Shown here piece by piece: positions 12,001 through 22,890 of a DNA stretch of 64,000 nucleotides. A program made the translations under genes and the position numbers. The stretch's first letter is position 1. Every line of letters begins with the position of its first letter. The DNA lies in assembly GCA_012932295.1 (NCBI GenBank), contig JAAONU010000001.1, positions 6,161,104-6,225,103 on the forward strand, in the 5' to 3' direction. This DNA is from Cyclina sinensis. Lineage: Eukaryota > Mollusca > Bivalvia > Venerida > Veneridae. The notes under the pieces are model-generated. The model did no database searches, was not told the DNA's origin, and was given only the letters and a program-made list of their open reading frames with translations.

Positions 12001-12665
12001 CACTTACAACAAATCCAACATGAAGAAAAACTCAAGAGTGACCATGACCTAAAAATGACCTTGACCGACCTAAAAAATGACCTTGACTGTCAAGGTCAGA
12101 TGTTTGAATTTTTCCTAAATTGTCATATCTTTGTCATTTATTTATGGATTTGATTCGTACTTGGACAAAACAATACTTTTGACAAATCTGACATTTTGAT
12201 TCAAGTTTGACCTTGATCTAAAAAAAAGACCTTGACTAGCAAGATCAAATTATTGAATTTTGCTAAAATTGATCGTAACTGTGTAATTTATGGTTAGAAT
12301 TGATTCATACTTGAACAAAACAACACTTTTGACATAACTGACAATTCAAGTAAATGACCTTTAAATGACCTAAAATTTGCTTAACTCCACTATATCTGTG
12401 TTGTTAATTGATGTAGTGATTTCAGGCTTAGACATAACTACCTTTCAGACAATACCTCCAAAGAAGGTTAATGTGAACTTGACCTTGACCTTTAAGGTCA
12501 AATTTCTGAATGTTGCTAAAATTGGCTGTAACTTTGTTTTGTATGAATTTGATAATTACATTTTTGTTTCATTTAAAATCCCTTCACCACAATGAGCTTC
12601 CTCTGGTGTGTTTGCCTTTGGAAAAAGAAAGTCGAGCATGGCCCCAGCTTGCAGTGGCTCTTGTT
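9085..12665 (+). mobile_element. Minisatellite element split by a nested insertion
   Basis: A head with TAGTCATGGTGTCGTTGCC and ACTTTAACATTGATCATAAC (9085-9160) and a body starting ATTCCTTGATGGATTATC (10885) are separated by the element at 9161-10884. The body holds about 11 loosely conserved units of 150-170 bp sharing TACTTGGACAAAACAACACTT, AAATGACCTTGAC and TCAAGGTCA. It ends CAGCTTGCAGTGGCTCTTGTTT near 12665, which resembles the other elements' hairpin plus CTCTTGT end. Confidence 0.65.
9161..10884 (+). mobile_element. Complete Helentron/pearl-like element with ~145-bp units
   Basis: 5' end TAGCTCACCTGAGCTGGCTC, then GTGAGCTATTAGGATCG and GTCCGTCGTCCGTCG. About 11 units of roughly 145 bp follow, sharing AAACTAGGTCACAGAGCCC, CCTTGTTAACACTCTAGAGG and GGAAATTTGTCAGAAAGG. 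The 3' end is CAGGTGAGCGATACAGGGCC, a hairpin with a 7-bp stem (AGGGCCA/TGGCCCT) and CTCTTGTTT. It is inserted in another repeat (9085-12665), which gives a clear age order. No transposase or helicase, so it is non-autonomous. Confidence 0.8.
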
Positions 12666-14201
12666 TAAAAAAGTGACAAAATATTTTTACTCCTCATGCA
12701 ACAGTAAAAGTTGATTGCCTTTAAAGTCTTTGTTAATACAAAGAGAAGCATTATTGCAAAACATTTTAAAATCATTCTGTAATTAAAGGATCCTACTTTA
12801 ACAGTTAATTTTTTTTAAATGATAGCATTGCCCCTTACTGGAATGTCACTTACGGTATAAGTTTTAAAAACAGATCATAATTACAGAAATTACCAGTATG
12901 GCATTTTGAATGTACCAGTATTTTATCATTTTTAGTACACAGAGCACAAAGTGCTAAAGATGAGCTTTTCTGATCGGTCTTTGTCCGTCATCCATCCGTT
13001 CATCGTCGACTTTTCATTCAAATGACATTGCATTGCTGGGTCACTGGAGCTAAAAGCAGATTTTAAAAGTTGGATCTCTAAAAATCTTCTTCTCTGAAAC
13101 CTCAAGGCCTGGAGTTAAGATATTTGGTACGAAGCATCATCTAGTGAACCTCTACCAAGTTTATGCAAATTATGTCCTTTGGGTCAAAACTGATCCCATC
13201 CAAGGGGTCAGTTGATTTTACATAGAGTTATATATGGAAAACTTGAAAATCTTCTTGTCAGGAACAACAAAGCCTAGAGTTAAGATATTTGTTGTGCAGC
13301 ATTGTCTAGTGGACCTCTTCCAAATTTGTTCGAATCATGGCCTCTGGGTCAAAAATGGGTCTGCCCCAGGGGTCACTTGTTTTACATAGAGTTAAATAGG
13401 AAAAACTTTAAAAATCTTCTTGTCAGAAACCGTAAGGTATAGAGCTTAGATATTTGGTGTGTAGCATTGTTGAATGGACCTCTACTAAGTTTGTTCAAAT
13501 CATAGCCACTGGGTCAAAATAGGCCCAGCCCTGGGGGTCACTTGATTTACATAGAGTTATATAGGGAAAACTTTAAAAATCTTCTTGTCAGAAACCGCAA
13601 GGCATGGAGCTTAGATATTTGGTGTGTAGCATTGTCTAGTAGACCTCTACCAAGATTGTTCAAATTAGGCCCCTGGGTCAAAATTGGCTCCGCCCAAGAG
13701 GTCACATGTTTTACATAGAGTTATATAGTAAATTCTTTAAAAATCTTCTTCTCTGAAACCACAAGGCATGGAGCTTAGATATTTGGTACGAGGCATCATC
13801 TAGTGGACCTCTACAAAGATTGTTCAAATTGTGACCCTGAGGTCAGAACTGACCCCGCCCAGGGCTTATTTGATTTACATAGAGTTGTATACATGTAGGG
13901 AAAACTTAAAAAATTTTCTTGTAAGAAACTACAAGGCGTGGAGCTTAGATATTTGGTGTTGTGCATTGTCTAGTAGACCTCTACCAAGATTGTTCAAATC
14001 ATGGCCCCTGGGTCAAAACTGGCCCAACCCAAGAGGTCACATGTTTTACATAGAGTTATATAGCAAAAATTTTTTAAAATCTTCTTGTCACAAACTGCAA
14101 GGCCTGAAGCGTAGATATTTGGTAGTATGCACCGTGACCACAGTGGGGTCATCCCCCCTACCATGGGGGCCACTCGCCCCTTGACCTACTGACCTACTTT
14201 T

Positions 14202-15788
14202 TAGCTCACCTGTCACATAGTGACAGAGTGAGCTTTTCTGATCACCTTTTGTCCGTCGTCCATCCATCTGTCTGTCCGTCCATCCGTCCACAATTAGATT
14301 GTTAACACTCTAGTGGTCACATTTTTGCCTCAATTGTCATGAAACTTGGTCAGGATGTTTGTCTCATTGATATCTCTGACGAGTTCAAACATGGGTTATC
14401 ATGGTTGGAAAACTAGGTCACAGAGCCCAAATATAGAAAAACCTTGTTAACACTCTAGAGGCTACTTTTTCACTCCAAATAATCTGGAAATTTGTCAAAA
14501 AGGTTGCTTTGACAATTTCTAGGTCATGTTCAAATATGGGTCATCTGGGGTCAAAAACTAGGTCACAGAGCCCAAAATAGAAAAATCTTGTTAACACTTT
14601 AGAGGCTACTTTTTCAGTCCAAATATCCTGGAAATTTGTTAGAAAGGTTCTATCAATGATTTCTAGCTCAGTTTCGAATATGGGTCATCTGGGGTCACAA
14701 ACTAGGACACAGAGTCCAAATATGGAAAAACCTTGTCAACATTCTAGAGGTTACATTTTCAGCCCAAATCATCTGGAAATTTGTCAGAAAGGTTGCCTTG
14801 AGGATTTCAAGATCAAGTTCGAATATGGGTCATCTGGGGTCACAAACTGGGTCACAGAGCCCGAAAGTAGAAAAGCCTTGTTAATGCTCTAGAGGTTACA
14901 TTTTTAGTCCAAATGTCCTTGAAATTTGTCAGAAAGATTGTTTCAATGATTTCTAGCTCAAATTTGGATATGGGTCATCTGGGATCAAAAACTAGGTCAC
15001 ATGGTCCAAATATGTAAAAAACTTTTTAACACTCCAGGGTTACATTTTCAGTCCAAATATCCTGGAAATTTGTCAGACAGGTTTTCTTGATGATTTCTAG
15101 CTCAAATTGGAGTATGGGTCATCTTGGGTCAAAAACTAGGTCACAGAGCCCAAATATGGAAAAAACCTTATTAACACTCTAGAGGTAACATTTTAATTCC
15201 AAATAACCTGGAAATTTGTCAGGAAGCTTAATTCTATAGTTTCTAGGTCAAGTTTGAATATGGGTCATCTGGAGTCGAAACATCTAGGTCACAGAGCCCA
15301 AATATCGAAAAACTTTGTAAACACTCTAGAGGCTACATTTTCAGTCCAAATGTCCTGGAAATTTGTCAGAAAGGCTGTATTGATGATTTGTAGCTCAAGT
15401 TTGGATATGGGTTATCTAGGGTCAAAAACCTGGTCACAGAGCCTAAATATCGAAAAACCTTGTTAACACTCTAGAGGCTACTTTTTCAGTCCAAATATCC
15501 TGGAAATTTGTCAGAGAGATTGTTTCAATAATTTCTAGCTTAGGTTCGAATATGGGACATCTAGGTTAAAAAACTAGGTCATAGAGCCCAAATATGGAAA
15601 AACCTTGTTTACACTCTAGAGGTAACATTTTCAGTACAAATAACCTTGAAATTTGTCAGAGAGATTGTTTCAATAATTTCTAGGTCAAGTTCGAATATGG
15701 GTCATCTGGGGTCAAATAACCATAGCAACTTTGTTTAAAGCAGTCATACTCATGTGAGCGATACAGGGCCATCATGGCCCTCTTGTTT
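14202..15788 (+). mobile_element. Nested Helentron/pearl-like element with ~145-bp units
   Basis: It begins TAGCTCACCTGTCACATAGTG with GTCCGTCGTCCATCC, carries about ten units of the 145-bp family (CTAGGTCACAGAGCCC, TTAACACTCTAGAGG) and ends GAGCGATACAGGGCCATCATG plus CCCTCTTGTTT. It interrupts a 107-bp-family unit: GACCTACTGACCTACTTT lies on its left and TTTTTTAGCTACAGCAATG on its right. Confidence 0.8.
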
Positions 15789-16440
15789 GTTTTTTAGCTA
15801 CAGCAATGAAATTTGGACTGTGTGCACAGTTTTTTGCTTTGATTTTAAAAATGTCATCGCATGACCTTTACTTTTGACCTACTGACCTACTTTTTGTTTT
15901 TAGAGCTATGGCAATGAAATTTGGACCATGTATACAGTTTTTTGTTCTGATTTCCAAAACGTCATATCATGGCCTATATTTTTGACCTACTGACCTGCTT
16001 TTATGTTTTTTAGCTGCAGCAATGAAATTTGGACCATGTGCACAGTTTTTCGTTTCGATTTAAAAAATGTCATCGCCTGAACTATATATTTGACTTACTG
16101 ACCTAGTTTTTGATTTGGAGCTATGGCAATGAAATTTGGACCATGTGTTCAGTTTTTTGTTCTGATTTCAAAAATGTCATCGCATGACCTTTACTTTTGA
16201 CCTACTGACCTACTTTTTGTTTTTGGAGCTAGGGCAATGAAATTTGGACCATGTGTACAGTTTTTTGTTCCGATTTCAAAAATGTCATCGCATGATCTAT
16301 ATTTTTCACCTACTGACCTACTTTTTGTTTTTGGAGCTATTGCAATGAAATTTGGACCATGTGTTCAGTTTTTTGTTTTGATTTCAAAAATGTCATCGCA
16401 TGACCTATATTTTTGACCTACTGACCTTCTTTTTGTTTTT

Positions 16441-17078
16441 GGAGCTATGGCAATGAAATTTGGACCATGTGTTCAGTTTTTTGTTCTGATTTCAAAAATG
16501 TCATCGCATGACCTTTACTTTTGACCTACTGACCTACTTTTTGTTTTTGGAGCTAGGGCAATGAAATTTGGACCATGTGTACAGTTTGTTGTTCCGATTT
16601 CAAAAGCGTCATTGCATGACCTATAGTTTGACCTACTGACCTACTTTTTGGTTTTTGGAGCTATGGCAATGAAATTTGGACCAAATGCACAGTTATTTGT
16701 TCCGATTTCTAAAATGTCATCGCATGACCTATATTTTTTACCTACTTTTTGTTTTTTTTGGAGCTATGGCAATGAAATTTGGACCATGTGTTCAGTTTTT
16801 TGTTCTGATTTCAAAAATGTCATCGCATGACCTTTACTTTTGACCTACTGACCTACTTTTTGTTTTTGGAGCTAGGGCAATGAAATTTGGACCATGTGTA
16901 CAGTTTGTTGTTCCGATTTCAAAAGCGTCATTGCATGACCTATAGTTTGACCTACTGACCTACTTTTTGGTTTTTGGAGCTATGGCAATGAAATTTGGAC
17001 CAAATGCACAGTTATTTGTTCCAATTTCTAAAATGTTATCGCATGACCTATATTTTTTACCTACTTTTTTTTTTTTGG
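16441..17078. repeat. Higher-order repeat: a ~319-bp trimer in two near-identical copies
   Basis: Three diverged ~107-bp monomers (16441-16759) are repeated as a block (16760-17078), with two substitutions noticed near the end plus length differences in a T-run. Adjacent monomers within a block differ far more than the blocks do. Confidence 0.8.
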
Positions 17079-17578
17079 AGCTATGGCAATGAAATTTAGA
17101 CCATGTGTACAGTTTTTTGTTCCCATTTCAAAAACATGATAGCATGACCTATATTTTTTTACCTACTTTTTGTTTTAAAGCTTCAGCAAATTTTTCCCTG
17201 GATTGATCCTATATTCCGTGGGTAAGGTTTGAAGTCACTGGGTTAAGGTCAAGGTCATCATAGCTTATGATAGATATTTCTACTTTTTGTCATAGAGCCT
17301 GTATTTATTGACTGATATTTTACATGTTAACATATTTATATTTACATTACTTACATATTTTCAATTAAAACATGAAATACTGCCTAACAGCAAACCTACA
17401 GCCAAAATACTCAGGTGAGCGATCTAGGGCCATCATGGCCCTCTTGTACATATTTGGTTTGAATGCACTTACATGTTTTCATTTAAAATGAAATATACTG
17501 CCTTAACAGCAAACCTATAGCCAAAGCACTCAGGTGAGCGATCCAGGGCCATCATGGCCCTCTTGTTTCATATTTCAG

Positions 17579-17724
17579 AGTTAAACACCAGGCAGCCAAA
17601 TTCACCTCATGGTTCCTTTAGACTTGTTCCTTCAGGAAAGAATAATAGCTATCATATGCCACACAGAAGTGAAGAAGAGACACTACAGAAGAGTCCAATG
17701 CTTAATGGACATTCCCAGTCGTAA
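17579..17724 (+). CDS. Terminal exon: C-terminal cytoplasmic tail (partial gene A)
   Basis: Seen: the exon follows TTTCATATTTCAG and has two leading bases, 47 codons and TAA at 17722-17724. The product starts LNTRQPNSPHGSFRLVPSGK and ends MLNGHSQS. It is hydrophilic, rich in Ser, Asn and Glu, with no hydrophobic segment, as expected for a signalling or adhesion receptor tail. Its first bases complete a Glu codon with the exon at 8554-8652. The acceptor sits about 10 bases beyond the end of a repeat whose terminal CCCTCTTGTTT supplies most of the polypyrimidine tract. No family is recognised; a search with the joined tail would be the direct test. Confidence 0.7.
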
Positions 17725-18369
17725 TTTCAGAGCATTTTGCAAAATGAAGGTTTAGTTTACAGTTACTTTGTTATGGTATGAAATTTTTACAACAGCTTCT
17801 TAGCCTATCTTAGCACAGAGTTCTCAAGTGTGAGCTGTTAGGATGGGTGACTGTCATCCGTCATTAACTGTTTGCTCAAAACCTTATCTCTTCTTAAACA
17901 TTTGGACCAATCTTTACCAGACTACACATGAATGATCATCTATTGGTACACTGGAAATTTGATAAGTATCAAAAGGTTACTGACAGAGCTTTGTGATGAC
18001 AACCATGACGGAATATTTTGAAAGTCTTATTTTCCAAATCTACTGCTTGATTTTAAAATAATTTTCTTAAGATGGCCCTTTATAGAATTCCTTTAAACCA
18101 CATGGCTTACAGAGGGCAAGGAGGGTTTACTGTTTGACTGATGAAAATTTGAAAATCTTCTTGCACAGTATCAAAATAATTTCAAAAATTTGTTCATGGT
18201 TGGCTGTATAAAAACTTTGCTGATAGGGTTAGAGCAGTTTTTCAGTACGTTGTATAAGACTTCAGTCATTCATCAATGGTTTGAACTCACTTTGCTCAAA
18301 TAACATCCATGACTCGAAATTGATGCTCGGTCCCCATTGTTTTCTCCATATATTTTTTTATATTGAATT

Positions 18370-18375
18370 AATAAA
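18370..18375 (+). terminator. Candidate poly(A) signal of gene A
   Basis: The first clear AATAAA downstream of the gene A stop codon lies about 650 bases after TAA, implying a 3' UTR of about 0.65-0.7 kb. The intervening sequence (17725-18369) has a repeat-like fragment around 17815-18300 and no open frame. AATAAA is common in AT-rich DNA, so this is only a candidate. Confidence 0.35.
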
Positions 18376-18599
18376 ACATGGCTTGAAAGGCAATGCTTGA
18401 ATTTTTTTATGGCTCTAGGTACTTTAATGATCTAAAGATTTTATTTATACCTTTCATTGTTCTCAAGAACTGAACTCCTACTTGGGTATGAATTGTCTTA
18501 CAGGTTGTCATAACTGTGTAATGGAAGGTTTGATCCATTACGCAATATTCAGCTTAATTGCACTACTTTAGAAGTGTGTAACTTCAAATCTTTTGCAAT

Positions 18600-20900
18600 C
18601 TTACATATGCATCTTACACAGAAAACCATTTATAAAATGTCCAAATCATGACCCCAAGGTCAAAATTGGGTCTGCCTTAGAGGCCACATGATTTCACATA
18701 GACTTATAAGGAAGAAATTTAAAAATGTTCTTCTCTGAAACCACAAGACCTAGAGCTAACATTTGGTATGTAGCAATTTCTGATGGCCCTCTACCATGTT
18801 TGTTCAAATCATGGTGGTCTTTTGGTCTAAGTTGGCCCAGCCCTACAGTTCGCTCAGCGCGGATTTTGCAAAACCCGCGAGACCCCGCGGATGAGACTCA
18901 TCGCGGACGAAATTTTGCACAAAATTTGTCCGCGAGACCCCGCGGACTGAAAATGTTCACCACCGCGGACATGAATCTGTGGCCGTAAGCGTTTCCCCCG
19001 CAGAACGCCGCGGTAAATCGCGGCGGAACGCGGTGGTCAATCACCGCGGATCGCGGTGAAAACTATAGCTTTTTACGATTAATTATTAAAACTTTACTGC
19101 TTAAAATATGTAAAATTTGATTTTGTAATAAAAAAAATATGTAGATACAATGTATTAGTTGTTTGTACATCTTGTAGTTCTCTCGTTATTGAATTACCAT
19201 AAACAAAAAAACTCTAAATCGCGACAAATCATAGTTGTATTAAATTCGAAAATAGAGTAGATAGGCAAGTTCATGGTTGTGACAACCACTTATAAGTCAA
19301 ATACTGAATAACCTCGGTGTACGGCATGTACGAAAAAGTAACAACAGACAACAATGAAAACGTCAACTTTTGTTTCTTACACCATGAAAACTTAATCCTT
19401 GTCAATATCTCCTTACAAAACTAGGTGTTACTATTTATAGATTTTCCGAAAATTAGAATTGAAAGTAGAGAGCAAGCATCCAAATGCATGCAGCATTAGA
19501 TCATGTGATGTGGAAAAGGCGGTAAAATACTGGGATTTTTTAATGGAAAATTACTCAGGCTTGCTGTCAAAGGTTAGCTCTTGAATTACAACCAATAAAA
19601 ATACGGTGTTGTATCACGTGTAAAGATCATAGGTCACGGGAATTGTGATTGACAGGTTGTTCCTTTGAGGCTACATATAGGTTTCACAACAATATTACGA
19701 TATCAACGATTCTGAAATTCATCCCCAAATTATAGAAATAAAAGGGAAGTGTTGAGCCACTGAAATTTACAAGTGTTTGTTACGCATCGAAAAAATATAT
19801 TTATACAAGATCTGTAGATTTCACTTTCAAACCAGAGCTCAGATTGGTTTATAAACTAGTTTGAAAAAAAGGTGATTTAGTTTGTATTTAGGTATGTTAT
19901 TCACACAGGTGTCAGCTGTGATTTTGAGTTAATCTGAAGACATGGCGCCCTTTGTAAAAAGTTGAAAGCCGCTATTGAGTGACGTAATTTCTTTGACAGT
20001 TAAAGCAGTTCACTTAAAATAACCCCGATAATTAGCTTGTGTAACAAGTAATTGTTGTTAGGAATGTTCTAATTTGTGACGGTTTTGGATAGTTCAAGGG
20101 AACAAGGATGCCGTAGTATACTCTGTAGTATGTAGTTTGTGTCTATCGACGCGGTCACTCCAAATTTTACAATCAAAACAAAGGTAACGTTTTTATTTTA
20201 AAGGCCGTTTCAATATTTTTACATCTAAAATTTTAACTAATGTTTTTACCATTTAAGTATTTTGGTTGATTTAAAATCATCTTGTAAAATAAGAACACGG
20301 TGAAAATTTTATAAAATAAACACTTATTTTTGAGCTATAGTTATAATGGCCGCCGCGTTCCGCCGCGAGAAACAGGTAACCGGTTTTATCGATAATTTAA
20401 ATATAATCTTTGGTATTTTGTTCGCGGTGGAAAAAACTGGACACCGCGGATCGCGGCGGAAATTAGCCCTCTCATCGCGGACGTCCGCCGCGTTTGTCCG
20501 CGATAAGAAAAAATTGTCCGCGGTGGTATCGCGGAAAAGGCAGAATCCGCGCTGAGCGTACTGTAGCTGCAACATGATTTTACATAGGCATTTATGGGGA
20601 AAATATAAAAAATCTTCTTGTCTTAAACTACTATGCCTTAGGCTTTGATATTTGGCATTCAGGTTTACCTATAGCTCCCCTACAAAGACTGTTCAAATTA
20701 TCCCCCTGGGGTCAGCAGTGGCTCTGCCACGGGGTTACTTGATTCAGTAGAGGCCTATATAGGAAAAACTTTCACATGGATAATCAATTCATCTTTCTTA
20801 TCTAGAGATCCTCTACTAAGGATGTTCAAATGGTGTTCCTGATGTCAAAATTGACCCCGGCCCAGAATCTGATACTGATCCAGCAAGTTTTTTTACCTTC
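18600..20900 (+). repeat. 165-bp-family repeat fragment split by a DNA transposon
   Basis: Units with TGACCCCAAGGTCAAAATTGG, TTCTCTGAAACCACAAG and GTTCAAATCATGG occupy 18640-18845. They resume after the transposon at 20566 with ACATGATTTTACATAGGC and AAATCTTCTTGTC. Joining the flanks restores a normal unit, so the 18846-20563 element inserted cleanly. No Helentron-like ends are recognised. Confidence 0.7.
18846..20563. mobile_element. CpG/CCGCGG-rich inverted-repeat DNA transposon with TA duplication
   Basis: Left end CAGTTCGCTCAGCGCGGATT; the reverse complement of the right end is CAGTACGCTCAGCGCGGATT. A TA flanks each side (18844-18845, 20564-20565), fitting a TA target-site duplication as in Tc1/mariner/pogo-type elements. 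Roughly 220 bp at each end are dense in CCGCGG/CGCGG motifs that can form alternative hairpins. The 1.25-kb interior is AT-rich with no transposase frame. The short open frames in the GC-rich ends are by-products of the palindromes. Confidence 0.8.
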
Positions 20901-20964
20901 CTTGATTGATATATACATTTGTGCTATATTTTTCTTCTCTTCTTTTTCACCTCCTTATTAATGT

Positions 20965-21262
20965 TTAGCTCATCTGTTTCAAAAAAAAGTTGAGCTGTTA
21001 TGATTGCTGTGGTAGCATTGCTGATGTCATTGTGCAAAAACTTTTATGTAGCCAATTGCTCAAACAATTAAAAAGGTATCAATATAAAACTTTCAATGCT
21101 TGCTTACCATGACAAGAGGCAGTTGTAACAGAAGGGGCATTATTCTGAAAGCTGTATTTATGGAGCTATGTCCCTTTTTAACATTTGTCAAAATTGCTTA
21201 AAAACAGATGAGCATTGGTGCAACTCTGCGGAGCTCTTCATTCAGAAATGTATGTAAAAAGC
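20965..21262. repeat. Fragment of a minisatellite-element family
   Basis: It begins TTTAGCTCATCTGTTTC with GTTGAGCTGTTATGATTGC, like the 5' end of the Helentron-like elements. It carries TTATGGAGCTATGTCCC and ends GCGGAGCTCTTC. No array and no hairpin 3' end; truncated. Confidence 0.4.
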
Positions 21263-21477
21263 TCTTGTAAACACAGCTTCAAATACAGTTAAAGAACAAC
21301 TTACTGTAACTAGCTACCGGTACGTCCTTGTTTAAGCTGAATGTTACATTTAAACTTATGACTCTGTAATATGTCTTAGCCAGATATTTTCCTTTAAAGA
21401 TATATTGTAAGAATATTCTTTGAATGCAAATCATAGAAAGTGTATTAAAACTTGTGTTATATACATGTTCTTTAACT

Positions 21478-21928
21478 TCACCATGTCCAATCGTTACAAT
21501 TGGAAGGAGGATTTGTATCAACAAAAACGATTATATCAGTATTTAATCGGAAACGCAGGGATAAAGTTTAAATTGAAATCAATTTTTACTATGAAATTCT
21601 CGTAAACGAAACAAAATATAAAGTTGTTTGATACGTTTATGTCAAGAAATCTTCAAAACATCATTCTAAAATCAAGCATTTTCCTTTCTTAAGTTAGGTT
21701 TTCCTGAATGATCTTGAAAATGGCAAAATTCTGAGACAAAATAGTTTTGGAGCAAGAATCTACATTGATTGAAGGTCATCTTAGACTATTCAACAGAAAG
21801 CAGACAGAAAAAATGAAGAAATAACGAGAAAAATACTTACATCACCCCCTTCTAAATCCCTGAAATACACGACTGTGGATGCGTTACAAATCCTCCTTCC
21901 AATTGTAAATTTTTGACATGGTGAACTT
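21478..21928. mobile_element. Inverted-repeat element with ~42-bp ends (MITE-like)
   Basis: TTCACCATGTC followed by TTACAATTGGAAGGAGGATT occurs at 21478-21517. Its reverse complement (AATCCTCCTTCCAATTGTAA then GACATGGTGAAC) is at 21888-21928, with only a short mismatched stretch. The 370-bp interior is AT-rich and non-coding. No target-site duplication was resolved. Confidence 0.65.
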
Positions 21929-22129
21929 GCTGTAGTTTATTTATTGACTTAATATTGATTTAATATTAGAAAGCCATGTATTATAGTAATTATACTTAAA
22001 GTTTTGATATTTATTGTCTGAAGTATCCAAAGGAATGGATGTAAAACTTAATTCCCATGCACTGATTTTTAGGCATGTAAAAGGTTGTGTATTTCATTTA
22101 CTTGAGCTTTTTTGCTGATCTGATTATTA

Positions 22130-22890
22130 GGTGTGTTCAGGGTGAGCAATTAAGGCCAGTTAGTTTCTGGCATCTGTTATCAGCATTTTGCATGTTATTG
22201 CTCAAGGGACCACATTTTTTACTAATTCATAGTGATTTTTACATGTTGGTTTGTGCCAGCTATATTCCATATTGACAAAGTTACAGCCAAGGTTTTGGAC
22301 ATTTTTTTTTTTTTTTGGATGAATTTTTTAAATATATAATTTTATGAAGTTCAGGTATGTTCAGGGTGAGCAATTAAGGCCAGTCAGTTTCTGGCATCTG
22401 TTATCAACATTTTGCATGTTATTGCTCAAGGGACCACATTTTTTACTGATCCATAGTGATTTTGACATGTTGGTTTGTGCCAGCTATATTCCATATTGAC
22501 AAAGTTACAGCCAAGGTTTTGGACAATTTTTTTTTTTTGATGATTTTTTTAAATTTATAATTTTATGAAGTTCAGGTATGTTCAGGGTGAGCAATTAAGG
22601 CCAGTCAGTTTCTGGCATCTGTTATCAGCATTTTGCATGTTATTGCTCAAGGGACCACATTTTTTACTGATCCATAGTGATTTTGACATGTTGGTTTGTG
22701 CCAGCTATATTCCATATTGACAAAGTTACAGCCAAGGTTTTGGACAATTTTTTTTTTTTTTTTTTTGGATGATTTTTTTAAATTTATAATTTTATGAAGT
22801 TAGGTATGTTCAGGGTGAGCAATTAAGGCCAGTCAGTTTCTGGCATCTGTTATCAGCATTTTGCATGTTATTGCTCAAGGGACCACATTT
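22130..22890. repeat. Four ~225-bp tandem repeats
   Basis: Copies start with GTATGTTCAGGGTGAGCAAT-like sequence at about 22130, 22354, 22575 and 22803 (periods 224, 221 and 228). They share CATCTGTTATCAGCATTTTG and GCCAGCTATATTCCATATTG and contain a T-run of variable length. The fourth copy breaks off after GGGACCACATTT at about 22890. Confidence 0.9.

Larger units (their letters stand above)
12931..17568 (+). mobile_element. Large composite Helentron-like element with nested insertion and duplicated 3' end
   Basis: The 5' end is near 12931 (GAGCACAAAGTGC, GATGAGCTTTTCTGATCGG, GTCCGTCATCC). It is followed by about seven 165-bp-family units (13080-14170), then 107-bp units (15789-17170) and a tail with AGCCTGTATTTATTGACTG. 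Two 3' ends lie in tandem: hairpin plus CTCTTGT at 17447, and again at 17568 after a repeated 120-bp tail. A second element occupies 14202-15788. The same tail and hairpin occur inverted at 40452 and 42271. Confidence 0.75.

Noticed and set aside
20324..20575. Overlapping ORFs on both strands in GC-rich sequence
   Set aside because: They arise from the CCGCGG-rich terminal region of the transposon; GC-rich palindromic sequence lacks stops on both strands.
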